DNA of 64,000 nucleotides from an uncultured Brachyspira sp. (GTDB lineage Bacteria; Spirochaetota; Brachyspiria; Brachyspirales; Brachyspiraceae): NCBI RefSeq assembly GCF_944393015.1, contig NZ_CALXYQ010000001.1, positions 62,001 to 126,000 of the forward strand, read 5' to 3'. Shown piece by piece: positions 54,506 to 64,000 of this stretch (position 1 is its first letter; each line of letters starts with the position of its first letter). The notes under the pieces were generated by a model. It saw only the letters and a program-made list of their open reading frames with translations, ran no database searches and was not told where the DNA came from. The position numbers and the translations under genes were made by a program.

Positions 54506-55309
54506 TTATATTGAAAAAATACCTCTTAAAAACTTACCTACTCCATCTTCTTCATTTGAAAGAGCAATATAATCAGCCTTTCTTTTTACTTCTTCTTCTG
54601 CATTATCCATAGCAACACCAATACCAGCATATTCAATCATTTCAATATCATTCAAATTATCGCCAAAAGCAATTGTATTTTTTATATCTATACCCTTTTT
54701 ATTACAAATCCATTTTAAAGAATTGCCTTTACTTACATCTTTACATATTACTTCTAATAATGTTTCTCCTGAAAAACAAGAATTGACATCAAAATTAGAA
54801 TCTATATCAATTTTTAATTTATTTAGAATTTCTCTATTTCCAAAAATGATTATTTTATCAAATCTATAATCTTCGATATTTTCTATGCCGACTGTAATTT
54901 CTCTTGTTTTTTCAATTTGTATATATGATTTTAAATAAAAGTCATCTCTTGATACTATATACTTTAGATCATCAAAAAAATGCACACATACATCATATTT
55001 TTCTGATAATTTGATAATGCCTTTTGATATATATTCTTCCAGTCTTTTTCTGTATAAAATATTTCCATCGGCATCTATAATATTAGAGCCATTCATAACA
55101 ATAGAATAATTACTATTACCTAAAATATCATTATATTTTTTTACTCCGTCAAATCCTCTTCCGCTTGATAGTACAAGTTCTATTTTATAATCATTAATAA
55201 GAGTTTTTAATATATCTTTAGTATAATTTCCTATTTCTTTTTTATTATTAAGTAAAGTACCGTCTAAATCTGTAGCTATTAATTTTATTTGTTATCTTTC
55301 AATATTCAT
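54506..55309 (-). pseudogene. Cof-type HAD phosphatase, broken by an early stop
   Basis: Read from the ATG at 55309 the frame is MNIER, then TAA (55292-55294), then QIKLIATDLDGTLLNNKKEI and an otherwise open frame to 54506. The intact paralogue beside it reads MNISKEKIKLIATDLDGT. No ATG, GTG or TTG lies between the stop and the catalytic DLDGT, so the phosphatase motif cannot be translated in the normal way. A shorter frame from 55096 lacks the catalytic Asp residues. The C-terminal half (GDNLNDIEMIEYAGIGVAM) is undamaged, so the loss is recent. Confidence 0.88.
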
Positions 55310-55312
55310 AAT

Positions 55313-56119
55313 TTATCCTAATTTAAAAATATTTTTTAGAAAATTTCCTACTCCATCTTCTTCATTTGAAAGAGCTATATAATCAGATTTTTGTTTTAAT
55401 TCTTCTTCTGCATTAGCCATAGCAACTCCAATACCAGCATATTCAATCATTTCAATATCATTAAAATTATCGCCGAAAGCTATAATATTATCAGAACTTA
55501 TTCCTTTATTATTACAAATCCACTCTAATGATTTTCCTTTATTTCCAATTTTAGATGTTATTTCCAAAGACAATTCCCCAGAAAAAGAAGAATGAACATC
55601 AGTATTTTCTGATATCTCTTTATAAAGTTTATTTAAAATATCTCTTTTACCTAAAATAAGCATTTTATCAAATCTATAAGTTTCAATATTTTCAAGTCCT
55701 ATAATAGGTTCAATAGTTTGTTCTTTTTGCACATAAGATTTTATAGGAAAATCTTCTTTTGATACTATATATTTACCATTATCATAAACATGAACACACA
55801 CATCATATTTTTCTGATAATTTTATTATTGTTTTGGCATAATTTTCTTCAACGGTTTGTTTATATATAATTTTTCCGCTATTATCAACTATAGAAGCTCC
55901 GTTAAAAATAATAGAATAATTATTATTTTCTAAAATTTTATTATAGCTTTTTACTCCTTCATAAGGACGTCCGCTTGATAATATTAATTGAACATTATAA
56001 TCTTTAATAAGTGTTTTTAATATTTCTTGATTGAATTTTGAAATTTCTTTATTGTTATTTAGTAAAGTACCGTCTAAATCTGTAGCTATTAATTTTATTT
56101 TTTCTTTTGATATATTCAT
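55313..56119 (-). CDS. Cof-type HAD-superfamily phosphatase
   Basis: A 268-aa sugar-phosphate or FMN-type phosphatase. Motif I is IATDLDGTLL (nucleophile Asp at about 14), motif II is LILSSGRPYEG, and motif IV is IAFGDNFNDIEMIEYAGIGV. The cap domain lies between (about 85-190). Substrate unknown. It ends 3 bases before the start of the broken paralogue, showing a tandem duplication. Confidence 0.9.
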   Translation of the reverse strand: MNISKEKIKLIATDLDGTLLNNNKEISKFNQEILKTLIKDYNVQLILSSGRPYEGVKSYNKILENNNYSIIFNGASIVDNSGKIIYKQTVEENYAKTIIKLSEKYDVCVHVYDNGKYIVSKEDFPIKSYVQKEQTIEPIIGLENIETYRFDKMLILGKRDILNKLYKEISENTDVHSSFSGELSLEITSKIGNKGKSLEWICNNKGISSDNIIAFGDNFNDIEMIEYAGIGVAMANAEEELKQKSDYIALSNEEDGVGNFLKNIFKLG

Positions 56120-56152
56120 TACTCATCCTTATAATCTTTTTATTTAAAAATA

Positions 56153-56188
56153 AAACAAGTATACTTAAATATATAAGCATACTTGTTT
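56153..56188 (-). terminator. Terminator of purL
   Basis: AAACAAGTAT pairs perfectly with ATACTTGTTT; on the minus strand a T-rich run (TTTTATTTTTA) follows. Confidence 0.72.
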
Positions 56189-56202
56189 ATAATATAATAT
56201 TT

Positions 56203-59200
56203 TTATTTAAAATATTTTACACCATTTTCAAATATGTTATAAATATCTTTTGTAATGATGTTTTTGTATAAATTGTTTCCGTATCTTTCACTATGTCCCA
56301 TTTTACCCAATACTTTTCCGTCCTCTGAAATTATACCTTCAATAGCATAAACTGAACCATTAGGATTGAATCTGAACTCATTAGTAGGCTTTGATTCTAA
56401 ATTAACATATTGAGTAGCAATTTGTCCTTTTTTGATTAACTCTTTTATTGTATTATCATCGGCGAAGAATCTTCCCTCACCATGAGAAACAGGAACAACT
56501 AATTCGCTTCCCACTGGTATATTATAAAGCCAAGGAGAATTATTTGATACCACCTTTGTTGTTACCATTTGGGAAATATGTCTTCCTATTTTATTGAATG
56601 TAAGAGTTGGAGAGTTTTCTGTAATGTTTCCTATTTTTCCATAAGGAAGTAAACCTGATTTTATTAATGCTTGGAAACCATTACATATACCCAAAACAAG
56701 TCCGTCACGTTCTAATAATTTATGTATAGAATTTTTTATTTTTTCATTTGTAAGTATTGCAGAAATAAACTTTCCGGAACCTTCAGGCTCATCTGCAGCA
56801 CTGAATCCTCCGGGTATCATAAATATTTGAGAGTTATCAATTTTTTTAGACATCTCTTCAATGGATTCTTTTATGTATTCTGACTTTATGTTTCTAAATA
56901 CAAAAATATCTGTGTTTGCTCCTGCATCAGAGAATGCTTTTTGAGTATCATATTCGCAGTTAGTACCTAAGAATGCAGCTATTAAAACATTAGGCTTAGC
57001 TGTTTTGTTTTTGCATATAAATGGTGCTTCTCTTTTGTACTCAGCCAATGGATAAGTTTCTATATCTTCATAAGTTTTATAAGGGAATATCGGAGATAAT
57101 TTATCAAGCCATAATTTTTCTATTTCTTCTAAATCTACAGTTTCACCGCATACTTTTATTTTATATTCATTGATAGTTTTTCCTATTAGTACAGCATTTT
57201 TATAATTTAATTCTTCTTTAGTTTCTACTATAAATGAAGCAGGCATCAAATTAAAGAAATAAAGCTCATCTTTTATATCAACGCCTATTCTGTTTCCGAA
57301 AGACATCTTTGTTAAAGCTTCAGCAATACCTCCGAATTTAATAGTATAAGCTGATAATATTTTTTTGTCTTTTATGTTTTTATATATAAAGTCAAAGTTC
57401 TCTTTTATTTCAGCAACATTTGGCATGTAATTTTCTAACATGTTATGTTTTATTAAGTAAACATAATTATTAGCTGATTTGAACTCAGGAGATATAACAT
57501 CTTTAGAGTTTACAGTTGATACTGCAAATGATATTAAAGTTGAAGGCACTGATATATTATTAAAAGTACCGCTCATAGAGTCTTTACCGCCTATAGCTGG
57601 TATATCAAATTCAGTTTGTGCATATATTGTACCAAGCAATGCAGAATAAACTTTACCCCATTTTTTAGCATCATTACCTAATTTCTCAAAATATTCTTGA
57701 AATGATAATCTTATATTTTTATAATCAACGCCTATAGAAACTAGTTTTGACATTGATTCTATTACAGAATATATACCGCCATGAAACTCTGACCATTTCA
57801 TTATAGAAGGATTATAACCCCAAGATATAGCAGAAGCAGTATTTATTTCTTTAGCATTATTATCAAATATAGGTATTTTTTGAATGCTTACATCGCTTGG
57901 AGTCATTTGGTATTTTCCGCCAAAAGGCATTAATACAGTTGTTGCTCCTATTGATGAATCGAACATTTCAATAAGTCCCTTTTGAGAAGCGACATTCAAA
58001 TCTTCTATCATATTAAACCAATGAGATGTTAAAGAACATGCATTCTTTGTGCTGAAAGGATTATTTTCAAAATTAATATCTTTAAGTACTGCATTAGTTT
58101 CCTGTTTAGCTCCGTTAGTATCTAAAAACTTACGGCTTATATCTACAATTTTTTTGCCTTTCAAATACATTACAAGTCTATTAGTATCTGTTATAGTAGC
58201 AACTTTTGTAGCTTCAATATTCTCTTCATTGGCAAGTTTTATAAATGCATCTGCATCCTTACTTTCAACAACAACAGCCATTCTTTCCTGAGATTCTGAT
58301 ATTGCAAGTTCAGTACCATTCAAACCTAAATATTTAACAGGCAAAACATCAAGATTAATGTCAATTCCGTCTGATAATTCACCTATAGCAACGGAAACAC
58401 CGCCCGCACCAAAGTCATTACATTTTTTTATTAATTTAGTAACTTCTTTATTTCTGAATAATCTTTGAATCTTTCTCTCTTCTGGGGCATTACCTTTTTG
58501 TACTTCAGCACCGCAAAGTCTTAAAGATGTATCAGTATGGCTTTTTGATGAACCAGTAGCACCGCCGCATCCATCTCTTCCTGTTCTTCCTCCAAGCACT
58601 ATAACTATATCGCCAGCTTTAGGCTTTTCTCTTCTTACATAATTTACAGGAACAGCACCTACAACAGCACCTACTTCAAGTCTTTTTGCCTTATATCCTT
58701 CATCATATATTTCATTAACCAAACAAGTTGTAAGCCCTATTTGGTTACCGTAAGAAGAATATCCTGCTGCTGCAGTGGTAGTAATTTTCTTTTGAGGAAG
58801 TTTTCCGGCTAAAGTATCTTCCAATTTTTCTAATGGATTAGCACTTCCTGTAACTCTTATAGCCTGATATACATAGCTTCTTCCTGAAAGCGGATCTCTT
58901 ATAGCTCCGCCTAAACATGTAGAAGCACCTCCGAAAGGTTCGATCTCTGTAGGGTGATTATGAGTTTCATTTTTAAACATTAATAAATATTTTTCTGTTT
59001 TATTTTTTCCGTTCTCATCAATGGCGTCAACATCTATATAAATAGAACATGCATTTATTTCATCTGAAATTTCTAAATCTTCAAGTTTTCCTTTTTTCTT
59101 TATATATTTAGCAGATACTGTTGCCATGTCCATTAAATTAATATCTCTTTTACTGTCAACATCTTCACCGTAAAGCTCTTTTCTCATACTATAATATCTA

Positions 59201-59949
59201 TTAATAGCATTGAGTATAACTTCTGAAAAATTACTTTTATCATTCTCTAATTTTACATCATTAATCTTTGTCATAAATGTTGTATGGCGGCAATGGTCTG
59301 ACCAATATGTATCGAGTACTTTTATTTCTGTTTCTGTTGGGTTTCTTTTCTCTTCATTTTTGAAATAATTCTGTACGAACTCTATATCTTTATAAGTCAT
59401 TGCCAAATCAAGAGTATCTCTGTATTTATGAAGTTCATCTATATTTAAATTAATGAAATTTTCTACATCTTTAATATCATCAGCTTTTTGATGAGGTTCT
59501 ATTTCTAATTTGCTTAAATCTTTTTCTCTGCTTTCTACTGGGTTAATATAGAATTTTTTTATTTTTTCTATTGTACTGTCATCTATATTGCCTTCAAAAA
59601 TAACAACTTTTCCGCTTACTATAGTTACATCTTTTATATCATTATAAATAAGCTTCAAACATTGTAATGCTGAATCTGCTCTTTGATCGAATTGTCCTGG
59701 TAAATATTCTACAGCAAAATATTTTAAACCATCAAAATCTTTTTTTTCAACAATCTTATCAGTAGGAGGTTCTGAAAATATTACTTTAATTGAATTATTT
59801 AACTGACTTTCTTCAATATTAAAAATATCATAAACATTGAGAAGTCTTACATTACATTTTATTTTGAAATTCTCTTTTAATTGATTTTCTAATCTTTTAG
59901 CTTCCAAATTAAAGCCGTCTTTTTTTTCGATGAAAATACGATAGTTCAT
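56203..59949 (-). CDS. purL: Phosphoribosylformylglycinamidine synthase (single chain)
   Basis: Converts FGAR to FGAM with glutamine and ATP. At 1248 aa it is the large single-chain type: an N-terminal PurS-like part, a linker with DTYWSDHCRHTTF, two synthase halves (GGRTGRDGCGGATGSS, KCNDFGAGGVSVAIGEL, AIGGKDSMSGTF) and a C-terminal glutaminase with FLGTNCEYDTQKAF and the catalytic Cys in VLGICNGFQAL. Not close to other pur genes. Assignment is secure. Confidence 0.97.
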   Translation of the reverse strand: MNYRIFIEKKDGFNLEAKRLENQLKENFKIKCNVRLLNVYDIFNIEESQLNNSIKVIFSEPPTDKIVEKKDFDGLKYFAVEYLPGQFDQRADSALQCLKLIYNDIKDVTIVSGKVVIFEGNIDDSTIEKIKKFYINPVESREKDLSKLEIEPHQKADDIKDVENFINLNIDELHKYRDTLDLAMTYKDIEFVQNYFKNEEKRNPTETEIKVLDTYWSDHCRHTTFMTKINDVKLENDKSNFSEVILNAINRYYSMRKELYGEDVDSKRDINLMDMATVSAKYIKKKGKLEDLEISDEINACSIYIDVDAIDENGKNKTEKYLLMFKNETHNHPTEIEPFGGASTCLGGAIRDPLSGRSYVYQAIRVTGSANPLEKLEDTLAGKLPQKKITTTAAAGYSSYGNQIGLTTCLVNEIYDEGYKAKRLEVGAVVGAVPVNYVRREKPKAGDIVIVLGGRTGRDGCGGATGSSKSHTDTSLRLCGAEVQKGNAPEERKIQRLFRNKEVTKLIKKCNDFGAGGVSVAIGELSDGIDINLDVLPVKYLGLNGTELAISESQERMAVVVESKDADAFIKLANEENIEATKVATITDTNRLVMYLKGKKIVDISRKFLDTNGAKQETNAVLKDINFENNPFSTKNACSLTSHWFNMIEDLNVASQKGLIEMFDSSIGATTVLMPFGGKYQMTPSDVSIQKIPIFDNNAKEINTASAISWGYNPSIMKWSEFHGGIYSVIESMSKLVSIGVDYKNIRLSFQEYFEKLGNDAKKWGKVYSALLGTIYAQTEFDIPAIGGKDSMSGTFNNISVPSTLISFAVSTVNSKDVISPEFKSANNYVYLIKHNMLENYMPNVAEIKENFDFIYKNIKDKKILSAYTIKFGGIAEALTKMSFGNRIGVDIKDELYFFNLMPASFIVETKEELNYKNAVLIGKTINEYKIKVCGETVDLEEIEKLWLDKLSPIFPYKTYEDIETYPLAEYKREAPFICKNKTAKPNVLIAAFLGTNCEYDTQKAFSDAGANTDIFVFRNIKSEYIKESIEEMSKKIDNSQIFMIPGGFSAADEPEGSGKFISAILTNEKIKNSIHKLLERDGLVLGICNGFQALIKSGLLPYGKIGNITENSPTLTFNKIGRHISQMVTTKVVSNNSPWLYNIPVGSELVVPVSHGEGRFFADDNTIKELIKKGQIATQYVNLESKPTNEFRFNPNGSVYAIEGIISEDGKVLGKMGHSERYGNNLYKNIITKDIYNIFENGVKYFK

Positions 59950-60219
59950 TGATATAATTTCCTAATTTTAAATTTTTAATATAATGATTATATATGTAAT
60001 GATTATTATATCAATACTTTTTATAATATAACTTTAAAGCTTATAAAATATTTCACTTAATATAATACAGAAGTTTTTATTATTATTTCAAGAGTATGTA
60101 CTATCATATCTTTAGTCATATATGTATTGTTTGGCTTATCAAGTATTTGTTCTGTTATATAAGGCATATATATAAAACAGCCTTTAATATTTAAATTATT
60201 CTTTTTAATAACAATGTAG

Positions 60220-60463
60220 TATACACCAAAACAACTATATTTTGTCAATTTTTGATTTTTTATGAATGTAAATAATATTTTTTATAATATAAAATATTAT
60301 TTTGTATTGCTTAAATATGTTTTATCTGTAAGATAAATTATTAATTTTTGTACAATAATGAGTAATCAGCCGCACATATAGTTGACATTCAATAAGAATA
60401 AACAATACCGTGCGGGGCGGTGCTGCGGCTCGCAGTGACAAAATATAGTTGTTTAGGTATATA
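60220..60463. mobile_element. MITE-like element with near-perfect 28-bp terminal inverted repeats
   Basis: The left end (60220-60247, TATACACCAAAACAACTATA then TTTTGTCA) is the reverse complement of the right end (60436-60463) at all but two positions. Length is 244 bases, with no coding frame. The interior is AT-rich on the left and GC-rich on the right (GCGGGGCGGTGCTGCGG). It holds a 25-base stretch (60362-60386) found, in reverse and with one mismatch, in the CRISPR array at 23212-23236. It lies in the 670-base gap upstream of purL; the rest of that gap shows nothing I can name. Confidence 0.8.
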
Positions 60464-60620
60464 TTTATTAAAAAATACTACAAACAATAACATTTTGATA
60501 TTTTTTATTTATAGTTCATTATTTTTTATATTATTACATATATAAGCAGATAATAATTGTTTTTAATTTTTACATTAATGTTATAATATCAACATAAATT
60601 TTATCATGCGAGGTTATAAA

Positions 60621-61004
60621 ATGAAAATAGCTCATATTGCCGTTTGGGTTAAAGATTTAGAGAATATTAAAAATTTTTATATCAAATATTTTAATTGTAC
60701 ATGCAATGATAAATATGTTAATGAGAAAAAAGGGTTTGAATCATATTTTCTAAAATTTGAAGATGACTGCAGATTAGAGATTATGACTAGAAAAGATATA
60801 AAAGAAAGAAATACAAATGATGAAATGTACGGTTTTGCTCATATTTCAATATCAGTAGGAAGCAAAGAAAAAGTAGACAGCCTCACAGAAGAATTAGAAA
60901 AAGACGGATTTAAAATCGCATCATATCCTAGAACTACAGGCGATGGATATTATGAAAGCGTTGTACTTGACAGCGAAAATAATAGAATAGAAATAACTAT
61001 ATAA
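60621..61004 (+). CDS. VOC-family (glyoxalase-like) protein
   Basis: A 127-aa vicinal-oxygen-chelate fold protein: KIAHIAVWVKDLENIKNFYI at the N-terminus (His ligand), LEIMTR, GFAHISISVGSKEKVDSL and the C-terminal ESVVLDSENNRIEITI with a Glu ligand. Metal ligands of lactoylglutathione lyases seem present, but the substrate is unknown. The ATG at 60621 lies behind GAGG. It is 29 bases before the next gene. Confidence 0.9.
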   Translation: MKIAHIAVWVKDLENIKNFYIKYFNCTCNDKYVNEKKGFESYFLKFEDDCRLEIMTRKDIKERNTNDEMYGFAHISISVGSKEKVDSLTEELEKDGFKIASYPRTTGDGYYESVVLDSENNRIEITI

Positions 61005-61033
61005 AGGCATATATAAAATAAAAGGATATCAAA

Positions 61034-62728
61034 ATGAAAAAATTATACTTTGTATTATTAATGATTTTGTCTGTATTATCAATTTCCTGCTATGATAAAT
61101 TTACTCATCAAATAAAAGTTTATCATAATGGAAATATACTTACTATGCAAGGCAATGAACCAGTTTATGCAAGAGCGATAGAGATAAGAGATAACACAAT
61201 AATGAAAGTTGTTTATACAGAAGAAGATGAAAAAAGCATTGTAAATAATGTATATGCAGAAGTAGTGGATTTGCAAGGTAAAACATTAATGCCAGGATTC
61301 ATAGATTCTCATAGCCATTTAATAAGATTTTCTCAGGCTCTTACAACAGTAGATTTAACAGGCTCTACTAATTTACTTGAAATAGCTCAAAGAATAACTA
61401 ACTATATAGAAATAAATAAATTAGCCCCAGATGCTTGGGTTGTAGGATTTGGTTATGATAATAATTTGCTTCCTGATAATAAAAATCCTAACAGAGATGA
61501 TTTAGATAAAATTTCTACTACTCATCCAATATTTATAACTCATGCTTCAGGACATGTAGGAGCAATGAATTCAAAAGCATTGGAAGAGTTTGGAGTCGAT
61601 GAAAATACACCGGATATAGAAGGCGGAGTAATAGAGAGATATCCAGACAGCAGAAAGCCTACAGGATATATGGAAGAAACTGCATTTTTACATTATGCAA
61701 ACAGTATTAATTTTGAATTAACTGATGAAGACTTGATGAGATTTGTTAATCAGGCTGAAGATGTTTATTTAGGATACGGCATTACAACCGCACAAGATGC
61801 TTTATTATCAACTGCAGAATTTCCTCTTGTAAATAATATGATAACTAATAATAGATTTAGAATAGATATTATAGGATTTATAGATTTAAAAAATTCTGAT
61901 TCTATAGTACAAACTAATAAAGAAATGGTAGGAAAGTACAGCAATAGATTTAAAATAGGAGGCTATAAAATATTTTTGGATGGCTCTCCTCAGGCAAAAA
62001 CTGCATGGCTAGAACAGCCTTATGTAAGCGGACCAGCAAGATACAGAGGATATGGAATATATAGTAATGCAGCAGTAGAAAAATACGTTGAAAAAGCATT
62101 AGATGATGAAATGCAGCTTCAGGCTCATTGTAATGGAGATGCAGCAGCAGATCAGTATATAAATGCATTCAGCAATGTTATGCAAAGAAGAAATACCACT
62201 AACAATTACAGAGCAGTTTTAGTTCATAGCCAAATAATAAGAGATGAACAATATACATCAATGTCAAATCTAAATATCATACCTTCAATATTCGTAGCAC
62301 ATGTTTATCATTGGGGCGATGTACATATAGAAAATTTAGGTATGGAAAGAGCTTCACAGATAAGTGCATCAAAAACAGCATTAAACAATAATTTAGCCTT
62401 TACTTATCATCAGGACACACCAGTAATAAAACCCGATATGCTTGAAACTATTTGGTGTGCAGTTAATAGAATAACAAAAAATGGTGTATTATTAGGAGAT
62501 AATCAAAAAGTTACTCCTTATGAGGCTTTAAAGGCTATAACTATTAATGCCGCTTATCAAAATAAAGAAGAATATTTAAAAGGAACTATTGAAGAAGGAA
62601 AATTGGCTGATCTAGTAATATTAAGTGATAATCCTTTAACCTGTGAACCTATGAAGATAAAAGATATAGAAGTAATTGAAACTATTAAAGAAGGTAAAAC
62701 ATTATATACGAAAAATACTGCTTTATAA
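61034..62728 (+). CDS. Lipoprotein amidohydrolase (YtcJ-like)
   Basis: A 564-aa amidohydrolase_3 protein with a lipoprotein signal (LMILSVLSISC, Cys19), so it works outside the cytoplasm, unusual for this family. LMPGFIDSHSHLIRFS carries the first metal ligands; LQAHCNGDAAADQYINAF and FTYHQDTPVIKPDML carry later ones; the C-terminal KGTIEEGKLADLVILSDNP closes the beta-sandwich. AAAGGATA precedes the ATG. Substrate unknown. Confidence 0.9.
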   Translation: MKKLYFVLLMILSVLSISCYDKFTHQIKVYHNGNILTMQGNEPVYARAIEIRDNTIMKVVYTEEDEKSIVNNVYAEVVDLQGKTLMPGFIDSHSHLIRFSQALTTVDLTGSTNLLEIAQRITNYIEINKLAPDAWVVGFGYDNNLLPDNKNPNRDDLDKISTTHPIFITHASGHVGAMNSKALEEFGVDENTPDIEGGVIERYPDSRKPTGYMEETAFLHYANSINFELTDEDLMRFVNQAEDVYLGYGITTAQDALLSTAEFPLVNNMITNNRFRIDIIGFIDLKNSDSIVQTNKEMVGKYSNRFKIGGYKIFLDGSPQAKTAWLEQPYVSGPARYRGYGIYSNAAVEKYVEKALDDEMQLQAHCNGDAAADQYINAFSNVMQRRNTTNNYRAVLVHSQIIRDEQYTSMSNLNIIPSIFVAHVYHWGDVHIENLGMERASQISASKTALNNNLAFTYHQDTPVIKPDMLETIWCAVNRITKNGVLLGDNQKVTPYEALKAITINAAYQNKEEYLKGTIEEGKLADLVILSDNPLTCEPMKIKDIEVIETIKEGKTLYTKNTAL

Positions 62729-62755
62729 ATGATTAAACAAAATTAAAATAACAAA

Positions 62756-62801
62756 TTACTGCATTAATTATTTTTATAATAGTAAATGCAGTAATTTTTT
62801 T
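62756..62801. terminator. Terminator between the amidohydrolase and MATE genes
   Basis: TTACTGCATT pairs with AATGCAGTAA (62785-62794) and runs into seven T. It serves the plus-strand gene; the MATE gene converges on it. Confidence 0.82.
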
Positions 62802-62805
62802 ATAT

Positions 62806-64000
62806 TCAAATATTATGTTTTTCTAATTTTAAAATTTTTCTTATTTTAGTAAAATAAATTATATATATAATCACTGTAGATATTAAAATGGCAAGCCCGA
62901 ATCTTAAAGTGATATTCAAAAGCGTAATCTCATAAGCACCTTTTAAATATAAAATAAAATATGGTATATTGAAAAAAGTATTAACTATAAAAGACTGAAA
63001 AAGCATATATTTAATCTGTCCTATAGCGTACAATAAATTAGATATGATATTATAATATGCATAGAATATATAAAAAGGAAATAGTATCATAATCAATGAC
63101 ATAACAGATTCAAGATTCTGAGCATTCATTATATACTTCATAAAATACTTATATGTAGGTATTAATGCTATCCATATAAGAACGCATATAGTTGTAAGAA
63201 GAACATAAGGCTTTAAGCTTCTGTTATGATCTTTAGATAAATCTGTTCTTATTAATGTACCTATTTGATTTATAGGGATTAAAAGCCAAGCCCAATAGAA
63301 TGAATTTGCAACCCAATAATTACCTTGCTCCCCTACAATATTAATCATTCTTACAAGTACTATGCTGTAAATCAAATTTCTATAAAATGATTCAAGCCCT
63401 GATACCACATTTAATGAACTTACTTTTTTATTCCATAAGAATTGAACTTTTATTTTATCAAAAATATTATATCCGCATTTACTTAATAGTATTAAAGCTA
63501 TTATTACAGAAATTAAATTTGATATTATATTATTATAAGCTATTCCATTAACTCCGAAATTTAATGATATAGGATACTGAGAAACAAAAAGTATATCAAG
63601 AATGATAGTTAAAAACATCTTTATAGTAGTTATTACAAAAATAGATTTATAATTTTCCAAAGCAGTATGAACTATTATTACCAAATGAAATAATACTATT
63701 GCAATATTAGCTAAAGATTCCAATCTTATATACGTAGTAGTTTGAGCATAAAGTTCTGTCTGCTGCTTCATAACAGTAACTAAATTGCCGGCAAATACAT
63801 TTATAATAAAAGCCATTATTATATATATAAAAGTTATTATTAATATAGAACTTCTCACTTTATTTATAAATATATATTTCTCTTCAAATGAATCTTTATC
63901 TTTTATCTTACCGAAAAAGAAAAAAAGCGGTGCTATTATAGCTTCTTCAAATACCTCATATATGATTCCAAGCCACATTTGCTGAGATGCAATATTTATA
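62806..64000 (-). CDS. MATE-family efflux transporter, 5' end off the window
   Basis: A multidrug/toxin extrusion-type antiporter. About 390 residues with some ten membrane helices are visible; repeated family features include FGVNGIAYNNIISNLISVII and SQQMW...EEAIIAPLFFFFG near the N-terminal side. The frame is open through the right edge (seven more codons before the first ATG at 63978), and the first one or two helices of a 450-aa MATE protein are missing, so the true start lies outside. Substrate unknown. Confidence 0.85.
   Translation of the reverse strand, partial: INIASQQMWLGIIYEVFEEAIIAPLFFFFGKIKDKDSFEEKYIFINKVRSSILIITFIYIIMAFIINVFAGNLVTVMKQQTELYAQTTTYIRLESLANIAIVLFHLVIIVHTALENYKSIFVITTIKMFLTIILDILFVSQYPISLNFGVNGIAYNNIISNLISVIIALILLSKCGYNIFDKIKVQFLWNKKVSSLNVVSGLESFYRNLIYSIVLVRMINIVGEQGNYWVANSFYWAWLLIPINQIGTLIRTDLSKDHNRSLKPYVLLTTICVLIWIALIPTYKYFMKYIMNAQNLESVMSLIMILFPFYIFYAYYNIISNLLYAIGQIKYMLFQSFIVNTFFNIPYFILYLKGAYEITLLNITLRFGLAILISTVIIYIIYFTKIRKILKLEKHNI

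Noticed and set aside
54506-55096. Calling the 196-codon frame a functional HAD gene
   Set aside because: It lacks the catalytic DLDGT and motif II, which are encoded upstream behind an in-frame stop; it is better read as the rest of a pseudogene.
60057-60248. A 63-codon minus-strand frame before the VOC gene
   Set aside because: It would start with a TTG inside the terminal repeat of the MITE-like element. A shorter frame from 60167 could be a gene remnant cut by the element, but nothing supports translation.

Overview
The window is very AT-rich chromosomal DNA, by eye about a quarter to 30% G+C. It reads as an intestinal spirochaete, most likely Brachyspira. The supporting signs are strongly Asn/Lys/Ile-rich proteins, short lipoprotein signals ending in S-C, abundant ankyrin, TPR and HEAT repeat proteins, small beta-barrel surface proteins, a methyl-accepting chemotaxis protein, and PepSY-like periplasmic proteins. 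The species cannot be fixed from the sequence alone.

Layout. 1-8.8 kb: the 3' part of glmS, a tandem repeat block, a dGTPase-like gene, a DUF285/DUF4132 fusion, a CbrC-like gene, a large inverted repeat element, purF and a small membrane protein. 8.8-14 kb (minus strand): purC and purE preceded by an inserted type II restriction-modification pair, then a tiny zinc ribbon and a DUF815 AAA+ ATPase. 14-20.6 kb: a chemotaxis receptor, glyQ without glyS, a structured non-coding segment, a ferritin-like cargo plus encapsulin nanocompartment operon, a DUF2157 membrane gene pair and a PepSY-like gene. 20.6-25 kb: another repeat element, a UvrD/Rep-type helicase, an orphan and damaged CRISPR array without cas genes, and a lipoprotein. 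25-34 kb: ispG, a TPR gene overlapping an unknown gene, a beta-barrel protein, a secreted protein, and the cdaA-cdaR-NusG_II-Gx transporter operon. 34-45.5 kb: an operon of two beta-barrel proteins and two lipoproteins with a metzincin zinc motif, an alpha/beta hydrolase, TPR and ankyrin proteins, a GldA/GldF-like ABC exporter and a secreted HEAT protein. 45.8-51.4 kb: dhaK, dhaL and dhaM, an ankyrin protein, a zinc ribbon and a tandem pair of PepSY-like genes. 51.4-64 kb: a membrane sulfatase-like transferase, an M20 amidohydrolase, a HAD pseudogene beside its intact paralogue, purL, a third type of repeat element, a VOC protein, a lipoprotein amidohydrolase and a MATE transporter cut by the window edge.

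Common threads. Four purine synthesis genes (purF, purC, purE, purL) lie in three places. c-di-AMP synthesis (cdaA/cdaR) and dihydroxyacetone phosphorylation coupled to the PTS (dhaKLM) are complete modules.

The most unusual content is non-coding. A family of MITE-like elements shares terminal inverted repeats of about 28-32 bp, begins and ends in TATA, and occurs at four places in direct, inverted and single form. Pieces of the same family's inner sequence lie inside the CRISPR array. Two distant PepSY-like promoters each carry GTAAA-type half-sites spaced by exactly 11 bp in front of the -35 box, which looks like a shared OmpR/PhoB-type operator.
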